A DNA stretch of 29,076 bases from CAZZBK01 sp964652155 (lineage in GTDB: Bacteria; Planctomycetota; Planctomycetia; Pirellulales; PNKZ01), in assembly GCA_964652155.1 (NCBI GenBank), contig CAZZBK010000075.1, positions 1 through 29,076 of the forward strand. Direction: 5' to 3'. Within the stretch, counting starts at the first letter, position 1; each line of letters starts with the position of its first letter. Positions 1-9,200 of the stretch are shown here, one piece after another. Both the position numbers and the translations under genes were made by a program. Below the pieces are notes generated by a model. The model was given only the letters and a program-made list of their open reading frames with translations. It was not told the DNA's origin and did not search any database.

Positions 1-101
1 AGGGCTTGATGTTGGCGCATTTGGAACAGGGCCGACGCCGGGTGCCGGGGGGCTAAGGCACAAGGTTGGCTCGGCAACCGAGATCGGTCGCGCAGAACGA
101 C

Positions 102-1916
102 CTAGAACTGCACGCTATTTTGCGGCGTGCTGGGACCGAAGCGGCGGGAGAACATGAGCCGGAACTGACCGTCGAACTGCCGGTCGCTGCCGCCGCCCAA
201 CGGCGTGATGAGCGCGGTCGTGAGGTAGTTGCGGTTCCACAACTCCCAGGTGCTGCCGAGCGTCAGATTGATCGCCTCGATCGTCGTCGCTCCGTCGCCA
301 ATATTAAAGCCGCCCGTCGAGAGCGCGTCGGACGTTTGCAAGGACCGATTCAGATGCACCTCGGCCAGCAGCGACACGCCGGTGACCTTCTGATTGCGAT
401 CCTGGCTGCGATAGATCCACTTGCCAAACCCCTGGCTGACGTACAAGAACGTCGGGGCCTGCAGGCGGCCAATGTAATCGAGCGATGAGCCCGTCAGGTT
501 GGCGAACACGGGGTTGCCGTTGGTATCGACATCGACCTGTATGAACGATTGCGCGAAGAAGCGTTCGTTGGGCGTGAAGAGCGCGCCCAAGAACGGTTGC
601 AAATGGACGCTCTTGTTGTGGACGTGGATCAGCTCGAGGCCGCTGGCGCTGTTGATATTCAAGTCGTCGGCCGACGGCAAGGTCATGCCCAACCCGGTCG
701 ACACGGCCCAGCGCGGGCCGCGGTACAGCAGCGACTTGACAGCCAGCGCGACGTTGCCAAACTCGGGGTTCGAGCTGTTCGTGACGCCGTCGGCGGTCAC
801 GTTGCTATCGAGCGTGAGCGCCATGGGCATGCGGAAGTCGACCGACATGAGCCCGTCGAAGAACGTCTTCTCGAAGCCGGGGGTCATTCGATTGACATTC
901 ACGCCCGTGGCCGAGAGTGGCACGGCGGTGAAGAGGTCGTAGAAGGTGAAGAGTCGATCGCGGGGCATGGGGCTATTCCCCTCGACGATCTTCTGGCTTC
1001 CGACACTCGCCCCCGCGCCCGGGCTGGGTAGGACGATCTCTGTCGGCTTGACGGTGTAGTACTCGACGTCGGCCACGCCCAGCGAGCCCGTGATCGGCGA
1101 ACCTGGCGGGACGTTCGAGGTCACGTATGCCGTGCTATTGACCGTCTGAAAGGGCGAGGTGCCCGCGGGTATGGGCTGGTTGAGCGTCGGTGTGACGAAT
1201 GGCTGAAAGAGGGCCATCGGAATTTGCTGCCCGACGGAGCCCAGTGTGGCGGGCCCCGCGCTGATTAAATACGGGTCGGGCCCGATGCGATCGAAGGCGA
1301 ACCCGAGCAAGCCGGGCGTGACTTGCGGCAGGGTGTCGACGTAGGTGCTATTGATGATTCGCGTGTTGAGGATCTTGTGATACTCGTAGACCGGCACCGT
1401 GGCCAGCGAGCCACCGCCGCCGAAGAAGTCGCCAATCATGCCCGGCGCCGCCGAGCTGGGCCCCCGCGCTAAGCCAAGCGTGCTTTGCAACGCGCTGAAG
1501 TCCTCGGGCGCAATCGCCCGCTGCACACTCTCAGGGGTCGGGTCATCGAACGTCCGTCGCCGCGGCGGCTCAGGCGGAGTCGCCGTGTCAGGCATGGGTT
1601 TAGGCGGCGCGGATTTCTCGGCCGGTGATGGACTGAGCTTGGGCTTGACGGGGGGCAAGGGAGTGACCGCCGGCTGACGCTCTGCTGGCAGCTTGCCCGG
1701 CGGGACGGGCGGAGGCGTTGGCTGCGCCGGGGCGTCGATCGGTGCGCCGAGAATCGTCGCCGACGGGGCCGGGTCCGCGCCCAATTCGTCCCCCCGCGAA
1801 GCGTCGACCAGCAGGCCGGCCAGCATGGCCAGCGCAAGCGTCTTGCCCTGCGACGCTCGTAAGGAGCGCAGTGCCTTGCATGCCCATTGAGACAGCGACG
1901 ATGCCGAGATGTGCAT
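102..1916 (-). CDS. Secreted Pro-rich protein with beta-barrel-like C-terminus
   Basis: Predicted protein of 604 aa. I do not recognise a named family with certainty. The N-terminus has basic residues followed by a hydrophobic stretch (about residues 24-38, TLALAMLAGLLVDA), which fits a signal peptide. Residues about 48-125 are a Pro/Ala/Lys-rich low-complexity linker. The rest is rich in alternating polar/hydrophobic strands and aromatic residues, and the C-terminus (FRLMFSRRFG, ending in Phe) resembles an outer-membrane beta-barrel. The segment with PGFEKTFFDG, LLYRGPRWAVSTGLG, and PFLGALFTPNERFFAQ resembles a large family of planctomycete surface/outer membrane proteins known to me only as hypothetical proteins (from memory, not searched). 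The in-frame ATG at 1916 is preferred because the signal peptide follows it; an upstream start at 1988 would add 24 Arg-rich residues before it. Localisation is inference; no enzymatic motif is visible. Confidence 0.75.
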   Translation of the reverse strand: MHISASSLSQWACKALRSLRASQGKTLALAMLAGLLVDASRGDELGADPAPSATILGAPIDAPAQPTPPPVPPGKLPAERQPAVTPLPPVKPKLSPSPAEKSAPPKPMPDTATPPEPPRRRTFDDPTPESVQRAIAPEDFSALQSTLGLARGPSSAAPGMIGDFFGGGGSLATVPVYEYHKILNTRIINSTYVDTLPQVTPGLLGFAFDRIGPDPYLISAGPATLGSVGQQIPMALFQPFVTPTLNQPIPAGTSPFQTVNSTAYVTSNVPPGSPITGSLGVADVEYYTVKPTEIVLPSPGAGASVGSQKIVEGNSPMPRDRLFTFYDLFTAVPLSATGVNVNRMTPGFEKTFFDGLMSVDFRMPMALTLDSNVTADGVTNSSNPEFGNVALAVKSLLYRGPRWAVSTGLGMTLPSADDLNINSASGLELIHVHNKSVHLQPFLGALFTPNERFFAQSFIQVDVDTNGNPVFANLTGSSLDYIGRLQAPTFLYVSQGFGKWIYRSQDRNQKVTGVSLLAEVHLNRSLQTSDALSTGGFNIGDGATTIEAINLTLGSTWELWNRNYLTTALITPLGGGSDRQFDGQFRLMFSRRFGPSTPQNSVQF

Positions 1917-2169
1917 CCGTGAAACATCCCTTGTAGTGTCGAACAGCCGTCTAGGACGGCGCGGGCGTTGAGCGCCGCGTCCGTGCAAAACGACCGACCC
2001 TCAAGAAATGTCGGCTGATCGATATCGCTTGCTGTAGCGATAGAGTCGCGCTAGGCGGTAAATCTTGCCAAGGCACGTCATGACCGCGATCAAAAGACCT
2101 GCCCAACTCATGCAGGTTAACGAGCTTGTCCATCAGCCTCGTCAACATGCAACGCTAGCACGCGCGCGA

Positions 2170-2403
2170 CTACTTATGGTAGCCGAGCGACAGGATCACG
2201 CTGAGCATTTCTTCGTAGGTGATGAAGCGGCGGCGATGCACCAGCTTGTAGTTGTCGATCGCCGTCGACAGCTCTTGGGCGTCGAGAGACAACAGCGACC
2301 GCGAGTCCGAAAATTGACGACGCTCACGAGCCGGCGGGGTGCCCGACGAGTCGATTGTGCGACGGTCGGCAAACGTGTTCGTGGGGTCCGATACGATGCT
2401 CAT
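2170..2403 (-). CDS. Small conserved hypothetical protein (planctomycete type)
   Basis: Small protein of 77 aa. The C-terminal half (LDAQELSTAIDNYKLVHRRR followed by FITYEEMLSVILSLGYHK) is amphipathic and ends in a GYHK tail. I recall the same kind of tail in short planctomycete proteins, but no function is known to me. The basic HRRR patch suggests nucleic acid or protein binding, which is speculation. The start at 2403 is chosen because GAGAGGA lies about 7 nt upstream; an ATG at 2436 in the same frame has no ribosome-binding site. It is divergent from the dioxygenase gene at 2746 and on the same strand as the secreted protein gene, 253 bp away. Confidence 0.7.
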   Translation of the reverse strand: MSIVSDPTNTFADRRTIDSSGTPPARERRQFSDSRSLLSLDAQELSTAIDNYKLVHRRRFITYEEMLSVILSLGYHK

Positions 2404-2745
2404 GGGCTGGTCCTCTCGCAATAACGACAAATTCATCCTGACTAGGAAACGCTACGCCACGAATCGGCCTCGGTCAAAACGAGTTCGCCAGAGCGACCCT
2501 GATTGTCGGATAAATTCGAGTAACCACCGGCCAATAAAAGCCTTGCGATCGATACAACCGGGCGATTGAGCACTCGATTGAGAGGCACTCTCCGAGGAAC
2601 GACCCCACGCACGACCTCGCATTATGTCATATCAGTATTTTCAATAACTGGTCCTATTTCATCTGGCCACCCGAGGCCCTGAGTTTTACACTCGCCCTGT
2701 GAGGCCCGCCGGGCCGTGCCTCAAAACCGCCGAGGATTTTAAGCC
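2404..2745. other. Divergent intergenic region, 342 bp
   Basis: No gene is visible. The stretch separates the small minus-strand gene from the dioxygenase gene and must hold promoters for both. It has an AT-rich patch at about 2620-2660 in otherwise GC-rich DNA, and a TACACT hexamer at 2687-2692 that could be a -10 element, but no matching -35 was found. GAGG at about 2731 serves as the ribosome-binding site for the gene starting at 2746. Confidence 0.4.
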
Positions 2746-3534
2746 ATGATCTCGCCCCCATCCGGCGCGCCGCTCAACGCCGCGCAGCTCGATCACTACC
2801 GTCGCGAGGGCTACGTGCTCATCCGGCACTTGTTCGATCAGGAGGAGATGCAAATCTTGCTGCGCTATGCCAAGGCCGATCCGGCCTTGCAGCAGTCGGC
2901 GTACGCGCGGCGCGACCGTCAGGGGAACGAAACCAAGCTCGCCCTGTGGAACTACGCCGGCGACGATCTCTACAGCATGTTCTCGCGTTCGCCGCGTATC
3001 GTGGGGGCGATGGAGCAACTGCTCGACGGCGAGGTGTATCACTACCACACCAAGATGATGCTCAAGGAGCCGCTCGTCGGCGGTGCCTGGGAATGGCATC
3101 AGGATTATGGCTATTGGTACAACAATGGTTGTTTGTACCCCTACATGGCCAGTTGCCTGATTGCCGTCGATCGCGCGACCCAAGCCAACGGTTGTTTGCA
3201 AGTCCTGCGCGGTTCCCAGCACATGGGGCGCATCGATCATCTCAAGGTCGGCGATCAAACCGGCGCCGACATGGAGCGTGTCAACGCCGCGCTCGAGCGG
3301 CTCGAGTTGCAATACATCGAGGCCGACCCGGGAGACGCGTTGTTCTTCGATGGCAATCTGTTGCATCGCAGCGACAAGAACACGTCACCCGACCCACGGT
3401 GGTCGTTGATCTGCTGTTACAACGCAGCGCGGAACAACCCTTACAAGGAGTCCCGGCATCCGCGCTACACGCCGCTCGTCAAGGTCGCCGACTCGGCGAT
3501 CAAAGACTGGCAACATGCGCACAGCGCGCCATAA
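2746..3534 (+). CDS. Phytanoyl-CoA dioxygenase (PhyH) family oxygenase
   Basis: Protein of 262 aa, the usual length for a Fe(II)/2-oxoglutarate-dependent PhyH-family enzyme. The facial triad is visible: His118 and Asp120 in WEWHQDYGYW, and His207 in GNLLHRSD. Arg218 in DPRWSLICCYNAARNNP is in the place of the 2-oxoglutarate-binding Arg. The family hydroxylates small or CoA-linked substrates; the substrate here cannot be read from sequence. It is not an obvious ectoine hydroxylase. It converges on the epimerase gene with only 20 bp between the two stop codons, so it is not part of the biosynthetic operon, though it could be a tailoring enzyme by proximity. GAGG lies about 11 nt before the ATG. 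Confidence 0.88.
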   Translation: MISPPSGAPLNAAQLDHYRREGYVLIRHLFDQEEMQILLRYAKADPALQQSAYARRDRQGNETKLALWNYAGDDLYSMFSRSPRIVGAMEQLLDGEVYHYHTKMMLKEPLVGGAWEWHQDYGYWYNNGCLYPYMASCLIAVDRATQANGCLQVLRGSQHMGRIDHLKVGDQTGADMERVNAALERLELQYIEADPGDALFFDGNLLHRSDKNTSPDPRWSLICCYNAARNNPYKESRHPRYTPLVKVADSAIKDWQHAHSAP

Positions 3535-3554
3535 ACTCGCCACGCCACGGCAAC

Positions 3555-4028
3555 TCATCGGCCGCTATTCGATGTCGCATCGCTGCGCTGACACAACTCA
3601 GTCAACACGCCGCCGGCGCTTTGTGGATGAATGAAGGCAATCCAGTTGCCATGCGCGCCGCGACGCGGATGGGCGTCGATCAGCCGCACCCCAGCCGCTT
3701 GCAAGGCCACAAGTGCCTCAGCCAAGTCGTCGACCCGATAGGCCACGTGATGCATGCCGGGGCCCCGTTTTTGCAAGAAGCCGGCCAGCGATGAGCGCTC
3801 GTCGAGCGGCTCCAACAACTCGATCCGGGGCGCGGCCTGCTCGCTCCCCAGACGGCAGAACCCGACCCGTACGCCTTGCTCGGCAACCTCTTCGATCCCT
3901 TCCCAGACGGCTCCCAGCGTTGATTCATAAAACACCCGGGCTTCATCGAGCGACCGCACGGCGATCCCCAGATGATCGAGTCCCCGCACCTGAATCGTAT
4001 TGGCAAGTTCCGTTGTTAGCGTGTGCAT
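3555..4028 (-). CDS. mce: Methylmalonyl-CoA epimerase
   Basis: Protein of 157 aa of the glyoxalase/VOC superfamily. It interconverts (R)- and (S)-methylmalonyl-CoA. Both beta-alpha-beta-beta-beta modules are visible: GLDHLGIAVRSLDEA at the N-terminus and GMHHVAYRVDDLAEAL in the middle. Candidate metal ligands are His19, Glu70 (in IELLEP), His94 and Glu144 (in VLTELCQ), matching the pattern of the Propionibacterium enzyme. The ATG at 4028 lies inside the end of the mutase gene (13-nt overlap), so the two are translationally coupled. In this operon it would supply the (S)-isomer that polyketide acyltransferases use; it could equally serve general propionyl-CoA metabolism. It is the last gene of the operon. 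Confidence 0.92.
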   Translation of the reverse strand: MHTLTTELANTIQVRGLDHLGIAVRSLDEARVFYESTLGAVWEGIEEVAEQGVRVGFCRLGSEQAAPRIELLEPLDERSSLAGFLQKRGPGMHHVAYRVDDLAEALVALQAAGVRLIDAHPRRGAHGNWIAFIHPQSAGGVLTELCQRSDATSNSGR

Positions 4029-5827
4029 GTCGAGGTGCTCGGTTCTTCGTAATGTCCAAATACCGCTTCGAGCACGCGGCAGATTTCCCCCACCGTGGCA
4101 TACGCCCGCACGGCGTCGAGGATCGCCGGCATAACGTTGTCCGTCGATCGGGCGACTTCGCCCAAGGCAAGCAGCGATTGCTCGACGCGCTGCGCGTCGC
4201 GCGTCGCGCGCAGTTGTTGCACCGACGCCACCTGTCGCTCGGCAGTTGTTTCATCGAACTCGAAGCACTCGACGTCCGCTTCAGCGTCGCTTGAGTGGCA
4301 GTTGACTCCGACGATCTTTCGCTCGTGCTGCTCGACGGACTGCTGATAACGGTAGGCGGACTGTTCGATTTCTTGCTGGGGGTACCCTTGTTCGATGGCC
4401 TTCACCATGCCGCCGCGGCGGTCGATCTCGGCGATGATTTCGCGCGCCTGATCTTCGATCCGGTCGGTCAACGCCTCGACATAGTAGCTGCCTCCCAGTG
4501 GGTCGACCGTGTTCGTAACGCCACTCTCGTGGGCAATGACTTGCTGTGTTCGCAACGCCAACTCGACGGCCTGCTCGGTGGGAAGCGCGAGGGCTTCGTC
4601 GCGGCTGTTGGTGTGCAACGACTGAGTGCCGCCCAGCACGGCGGCTAAGGCCTGCAATGCGACCCGCACGACATTGTTGTCGCTCTGCTGCGCGGTGAGC
4701 GTGACGCCGCCGGTCTGGGTGTGGAACCGCAGCATCCAGGAGCGTTCGTCGCGGGCCCCGAAGCGCTCGCGCATCAGCCGGGCATAGAGCCGCCGCGCGG
4801 CGCGGAACTTGGCCACCTCTTCAAACACATCGGTGTGCGCGGCGAAGAAAAAGGCCAATCGCGGGGCAAACTCGTCAATCGTCAGGCCAACGCCCAATGC
4901 CGACTCGATGTAACCAACCGCGTTGGCCAGCGTAAAGCCCACTTCCTGGGCGGCCGTGCAACCCGCCTCGCGCATGTGATAGCCGCTGATGCTGATCATA
5001 TTCCACTTGGGCACGACGCGCGTGCTCCAAGCGAGCAGGTCGCTGGTCAGCCGCAGCGATGGTCGCGGTGGAAAGCGGTAGGTCCCGCGCGCGATGTATT
5101 CCTTCAAAATGTCGTTCTGCACCGTGCCGTTGAGCACGGTTGGATGGACCCCGCGCTGCTCGGCCAGCGCGACAATCATGGCCAGCAAGATCGGCGCGGT
5201 GGCGTTGATGGTCATTGAGGTCGAAACCTCGTCGAGCGAAATGCCCTCGAAGAGCCGCTCCATGTCGGCCAGTGAATTGATCGACACGCCAACGCGCCCC
5301 ACCTCGCCGCAGGCCTCGGGAGCATCCGAGTCGTAGCCGATCTGGGTCGGCAGGTCGAACGCGATCGACAACCCCGTGCTCCCCTGCTCGAGCAAGTAAC
5401 GGAAGCGGCGGTTGGTCTCCTCGGCCGTGCCATAGCCGGCGTACTGACGCATGGTCCACAAGCGACCGCGGTACATCGTGCTCTGCACGCCGCGCGTAAA
5501 GGGGTACTGACCGGGAAAGTTGAGCTGTTGCAGATAATCGCCCGCCTGCGACTCGTCGGGTGTGTACAGTCGCTCGACGCTCTGGCCACTGGCCGTGAGG
5601 AACTCGGCTTGGCGCTCGGGAGCGCGGCTCAGCGTCGTGGCCAGAGCCGTTTGCTCCCAACTCCAGCGCGCGGAATTGATCGATGGCGTCGGTCGGCTCA
5701 CCCGCGGACCTTCTCCCTCCGGGAGAAGGTGCCCGAAGGGCGGATGAGGGGAGTGTGAAGGGGTATCTCGCTGCGCACTCCCCTCACCCGATGGCAGAGG
5801 GAATTCGATGGCATCGGGTCGGCTCAT
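4016..5827 (-). CDS. Methylmalonyl-CoA mutase, catalytic (large) subunit
   Basis: Protein of 603 aa carrying only the TIM-barrel acyl-CoA mutase domain; the B12 domain is the neighbouring gene, as in two-subunit mutases. Substrate residues can be read by alignment to the Propionibacterium shermanii enzyme with a constant offset of 40: Tyr129 (Y89) in MRQYAGYG, Arg247 (R207) in QNDILKEYIAR, and Tyr283-His284 (Y243/H244) in ISGYHM. Isobutyryl-CoA mutases have Phe and Gln at the first two positions, so methylmalonyl-CoA/succinyl-CoA specificity is well supported. The start at 5827 overlaps the stop of the upstream gene as ATGA. Residues 1-42 are odd: they are encoded by a palindromic repeat flanked by a duplication of the start region, and an in-frame GTG at 5701 (residue 43, VSRPTPSIN) looks like the ancestral N-terminus. 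No MeaB-type chaperone gene is in the window. Confidence 0.93.
   Translation of the reverse strand: MSRPDAIEFPLPSGEGSAQRDTPSHSPHPPFGHLLPEGEGPRVSRPTPSINSARWSWEQTALATTLSRAPERQAEFLTASGQSVERLYTPDESQAGDYLQQLNFPGQYPFTRGVQSTMYRGRLWTMRQYAGYGTAEETNRRFRYLLEQGSTGLSIAFDLPTQIGYDSDAPEACGEVGRVGVSINSLADMERLFEGISLDEVSTSMTINATAPILLAMIVALAEQRGVHPTVLNGTVQNDILKEYIARGTYRFPPRPSLRLTSDLLAWSTRVVPKWNMISISGYHMREAGCTAAQEVGFTLANAVGYIESALGVGLTIDEFAPRLAFFFAAHTDVFEEVAKFRAARRLYARLMRERFGARDERSWMLRFHTQTGGVTLTAQQSDNNVVRVALQALAAVLGGTQSLHTNSRDEALALPTEQAVELALRTQQVIAHESGVTNTVDPLGGSYYVEALTDRIEDQAREIIAEIDRRGGMVKAIEQGYPQQEIEQSAYRYQQSVEQHERKIVGVNCHSSDAEADVECFEFDETTAERQVASVQQLRATRDAQRVEQSLLALGEVARSTDNVMPAILDAVRAYATVGEICRVLEAVFGHYEEPSTSTCTR
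5672..5826. repeat. Palindromic repeat inserted in mutase gene, flanked by imperfect direct repeats
   Basis: An imperfect direct repeat of about 27 bp (GGAATT...CGATGG...GGTCGGCTCA) occurs at about 5672-5700 and 5800-5826. Between the copies lie two hairpins: CCTTCTCCC/GGGAGAAGG with a 3-nt loop at 5709-5729, and GATGAGGGGAGTG near 5743-5755 pairing with CACTCCCCTCACC near 5777-5788 (one wobble mismatch at the base). The element stays open in the mutase frame and encodes residues with two PEGEG/PSGEG-like segments. Sequences of this CTCCC...GGGAG plus CCCTCACCC type are common dispersed repeats in bacterial genomes (recalled, not searched). Confidence 0.7.
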
Positions 5828-6249
5828 GCGAGCGCCTCCTGTGCGGCGCGCACCTTTGACGCCGCGTTCAATGTGTCTTGAATCGTCGTGACGATCTGTC
5901 GTGCTCGGACCCCGGGCGTAAACACTTCGGCGACCCCGATCTGTTTGAGGTACTCGACATCGCGCGGCGGAATCACGCCCCCGCCAAACACCAAGATCCG
6001 CTCGGCCTCGCGCTCGCGCAGCAACTCCATGATCCGCGCAAACCAATGATTCTGCGCCCCGCTGAGCAGCGACACCCCAATGGCCTGCGCGTGCTCGCGG
6101 ATCGCCGTGTCGACAAGCTCCTCGGGCGTCCGTCGGATGCCCAGGTAAATCGTCTCGAAGCCAGCATCGCGAAGGATGTGGGCGACGTACTTCAGGCCTC
6201 GGTCGTGGCCATCCAACCCGGGCTTGCCAATCACGATGCGATAAGACAT
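5824..6249 (-). CDS. Methylmalonyl-CoA mutase, cobalamin-binding (small) subunit
   Basis: Protein of 141 aa consisting of a single B12-binding Rossmann domain. The DxHxxG motif is at residues 13-18 (DGHDRG), with His15 as the lower axial cobalt ligand; SLLSG and GGGVIP follow at the expected places for nucleotide-tail binding. It pairs with the catalytic subunit encoded directly downstream (ATGA overlap) to form adenosylcobalamin-dependent mutase. The ATG at 6249 lies 9 nt after the PKS stop codon, and its ribosome-binding site (AAGG, about 8 nt upstream) overlaps that TAA, so translation is likely coupled to the PKS. This tight link is the main evidence that the mutase belongs to the polyketide operon rather than being an independent neighbour. 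Confidence 0.93.
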   Translation of the reverse strand: MSYRIVIGKPGLDGHDRGLKYVAHILRDAGFETIYLGIRRTPEELVDTAIREHAQAIGVSLLSGAQNHWFARIMELLREREAERILVFGGGVIPPRDVEYLKQIGVAEVFTPGVRARQIVTTIQDTLNAASKVRAAQEALA

Positions 6250-6258
6250 GGCGCGACC

Positions 6259-9200
6259 TTAGACGTTGATCAAGTGTTGCTGTTGGACTTCAAGCGTGAT
6301 CGGATGCACCGCTTCGGGGCTCGACGAGGCGACCGTTTCGACCAGCGTCTCCAAGTCGTTGCCGCTGGGCAAAACGCGACGGGCTTCAGCCTCCTGGATC
6401 GCCTGCGCCAACTTGGCTCCCAAGCCGCGCACCTGCGGCTCGAGCACCATGCTGTCGTGATCGCCGCGCACCTCGTGGACTTCGACGCGCGTGACGTACG
6501 GCGTCCAGCCGTTGTCCGGATAAATGAATCGCCGGTCGTGATTGATCATCCGGTTGGGGCCAAAGACGTGGACGGGGTTGAGCGGCGGTCGGAACAAGGT
6601 CAACCGCACCGGCAGGGGCCGCACGACGTATCGCTCGCAGGCCCGATAGAACGCGGCCTGGATGGCCCGATTATGGAATTGCTGCCCTTGCTCGGCTGGC
6701 GGCGCGCCGAACAGCTTGCGGTGGACTTTTTGCCACTCCCAGCGAAGCCGGCCGCCCATCATGTTGCCGAAATACTGCCAACGCTCGCGCTGCCATTTCT
6801 GGTAGTGCATCTTGAGCTTGTCGCTCCATAGCAACGGACTGTCCTTGGGAAGCGGCGTGTCAAGCAGCGCCAGCAGCGACACGTCTTCACCCGCCTCGAT
6901 GAGCTGCCGGGCAATTTCATACGCCGTGATGCCTCCGCCCGAGAACCCGCTGAGCATGTACGGTCCGCGCGGCTGCACATCACGCATCTCGCGAATGTAA
7001 TCGGCGGCCATCTCCTCGAACGTTTCGTGTGGGACATGATCGCCGTAGAGTCCGCGCGCCTGCAACCCATAGCAGGGACGGTCGCGGCCGATCAGATGCG
7101 CAAGGTGCCGCAAATTCAAAACGTTGCCGAACATCCCCGCCACGATGAACAGGGGCGTCTGTCGGCTGGCTTGTCCCTCGTGCATGGCAACCAGATGCGT
7201 GTAACGGGTCCGATGCGCATCGCTCTTTTCCGACTCGCTGGGCGCTTGCCGATCGATGGCTTGCTCAATGACCTGCGCGCCCGATTCGATCGTGGGGGCC
7301 TCGAACAACACGCTCATCGGCAAATCGACCTGGAACGTCTTTTTGATCATCGCGAACAGCCGGACCGCGATCAGCGAATGTCCGCCCAGGTCAAAAAAGT
7401 TGTCCCGCACGCCAACCTGTTCAACACCCAAGAGTTCTTCCCAGATGCCGGCGAGCGTGCGCTCGATATCGTGCGTCGGGGCGACGAAATCGCTCGACAT
7501 CTGGGGCCGAGTGCTTTTCGCGTGGGTCTCGACGACCCGCCGCGCCACCTGCTCGGACTGCTCGATGAGTCCTCGCAGATCGAGCGACGACACCACGACC
7601 GCTTTCGTCCAGCGAGCCTGCAAGGCCTGTTCCAACGCCTGCACCCCCTCGGCGGGCAAGATGCCCTGTCGCAGGTTATGTTCCAGCGCCGCATCGGCCG
7701 CCGAGAGTGGATGCGTTCCCGCTTTCGTCTCAGCCGAATCCAGCTCCAGCTCCGAGGGCAATGGCGCCGGCAGGGCGGCGAGATCGAACGGCTCGGCGAG
7801 CCGCTTGATCGTGAACTCCTCGATCTCGACGAGCACGCGCCCCGACTCGTCGGCGATCGTCACGTCGAACTGCACGAACGAGTCGCTCGCGCGGTTCGCG
7901 CCTCGGTTGCGAACCCAGGACACGATTCGCGGCGGTAGCGCGCCGTAGCAACGTAAGCGGCGATACGACACGGGCACCCACAGCTCGCTGCACTGTTCGT
8001 AGCCGTCGATCAGATCCATCGCAAAACCGGTGGCCAAGTCGAGCAGCGCCGGGTGGAGGCGGAAGTCGCGCAGGTCGCCGACGAATTTTGACGGCAGCTC
8101 CAAATGCGCGAGCGCCTCGCCGGTGCCAAAGGCCATTTCTCGCAACACGCGCCAGCGGGGCCCAAACAACAGATGGTCCTCCTGCCGCGTGCGCAAGCTT
8201 TGCGTCGTCGCCGTCTGACCGTGATGCATGCACCGCGCGGCAATGTCGCGCGGATCGATCGCGGCGGGGGCAGGCAAATCGTCGAGCATGATCCGCGCCT
8301 GGGCGTGCGTCTGCCAGCCGGTTTGCCCATCGTCGAGCATCGCCCGACTCTGCACGGCAAAGGCATAGCCCTGCTCGCCACGCTGCAATCGGACGCGAAT
8401 GTCGCGCGACGAATCGTCGGCCACGTACAACGGACGAAGGAAGAACAGGTCTTGGATCTCGATCGGTTGTTGAATCCGCAACTCGGCGAGTGCGGCTCGA
8501 GCGAGTTCCAAATAGCCGGTGCCTGGCAGCAGGGCTTGTCCCTCGGCCGTGCGATGCTCGTCAAGAATCCAATGCGTGAACGGGCTGTAACGCGCGGTGA
8601 GCACGACTTGTTCGGCATGGGGTCCTCCGCGGCGAGCGTCGAACAACGGGTGCTGCGACGCGAAGGTCTCGGAGTGTTCGTGCTTTTTGTTCGTCGCGCC
8701 GGCGCGGAGTTCCGCCGCCATGCCCACTTCGTTCCAAATACCCCAGTTGATCGCCAACGTCGGGCGGCCTTGCGCGGTGCGTTGGGCGGCAAAGGCGTTC
8801 AGGTATGCGTTGGCCGCGACATAATCGACCTGCCCGGCCGGGGCGATGGCCGTGCTCGTCGAAGAGAACACGACGAAAAAGTCCAGCGGCTCTCCCGAGA
8901 GCACCTCGTCGAGCACCAACGTGCCTTGAATCTTGGGAGTGAAGACCTCTTCGATGTCGCTTTGCGACTTCATCGGAATGAGTCCATCGCGCAAGATGCC
9001 CGCGGCATGAAACACGCCGTGAATGGGGCCAAGCCGTTCGTGCGTTTGTTGCACCGCGGCGCGGAGCGCATCGGCGTCGGTCACGTCGGCCGACACGACC
9101 TGCACGGTCGCGCCAAGCGATTCGAGCTTGCGGACGTGCACGATGCGACGGCACACGGCGTCGTCGAGCGCGTGCTCCTGCACATAGGCGTTCCACTCCT

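Noticed and set aside
1951..2148. 65-codon minus-strand frame upstream of the secreted protein gene
   Set aside because: No ribosome-binding site or family resemblance; part of the 253-bp gap between two better supported genes.
2746..3534. Ectoine hydroxylase (EctD) identity for the PhyH-family gene
   Set aside because: No EctD signature or ect genes are present; only the general Fe/2-oxoglutarate triad can be supported.
4016..5827. Isobutyryl-CoA or 2-hydroxyisobutyryl-CoA mutase instead of methylmalonyl-CoA mutase
   Set aside because: Both carboxylate-recognition residues of methylmalonyl-CoA mutase (Tyr129 and Arg247) are present; isobutyryl mutases have Phe and Gln there.
5828..6046. 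Upstream extension of the mutase frame to 6046
   Set aside because: It would lie wholly inside the cobalamin-binding subunit gene; the ATGA overlap at 5827 is the normal start.
5878..6831. Plus-strand open frame of 317 codons across the PKS end and B12 subunit
   Set aside because: Antisense to two genes with clear catalytic motifs; no family resemblance and high Arg/His composition typical of shadow frames.
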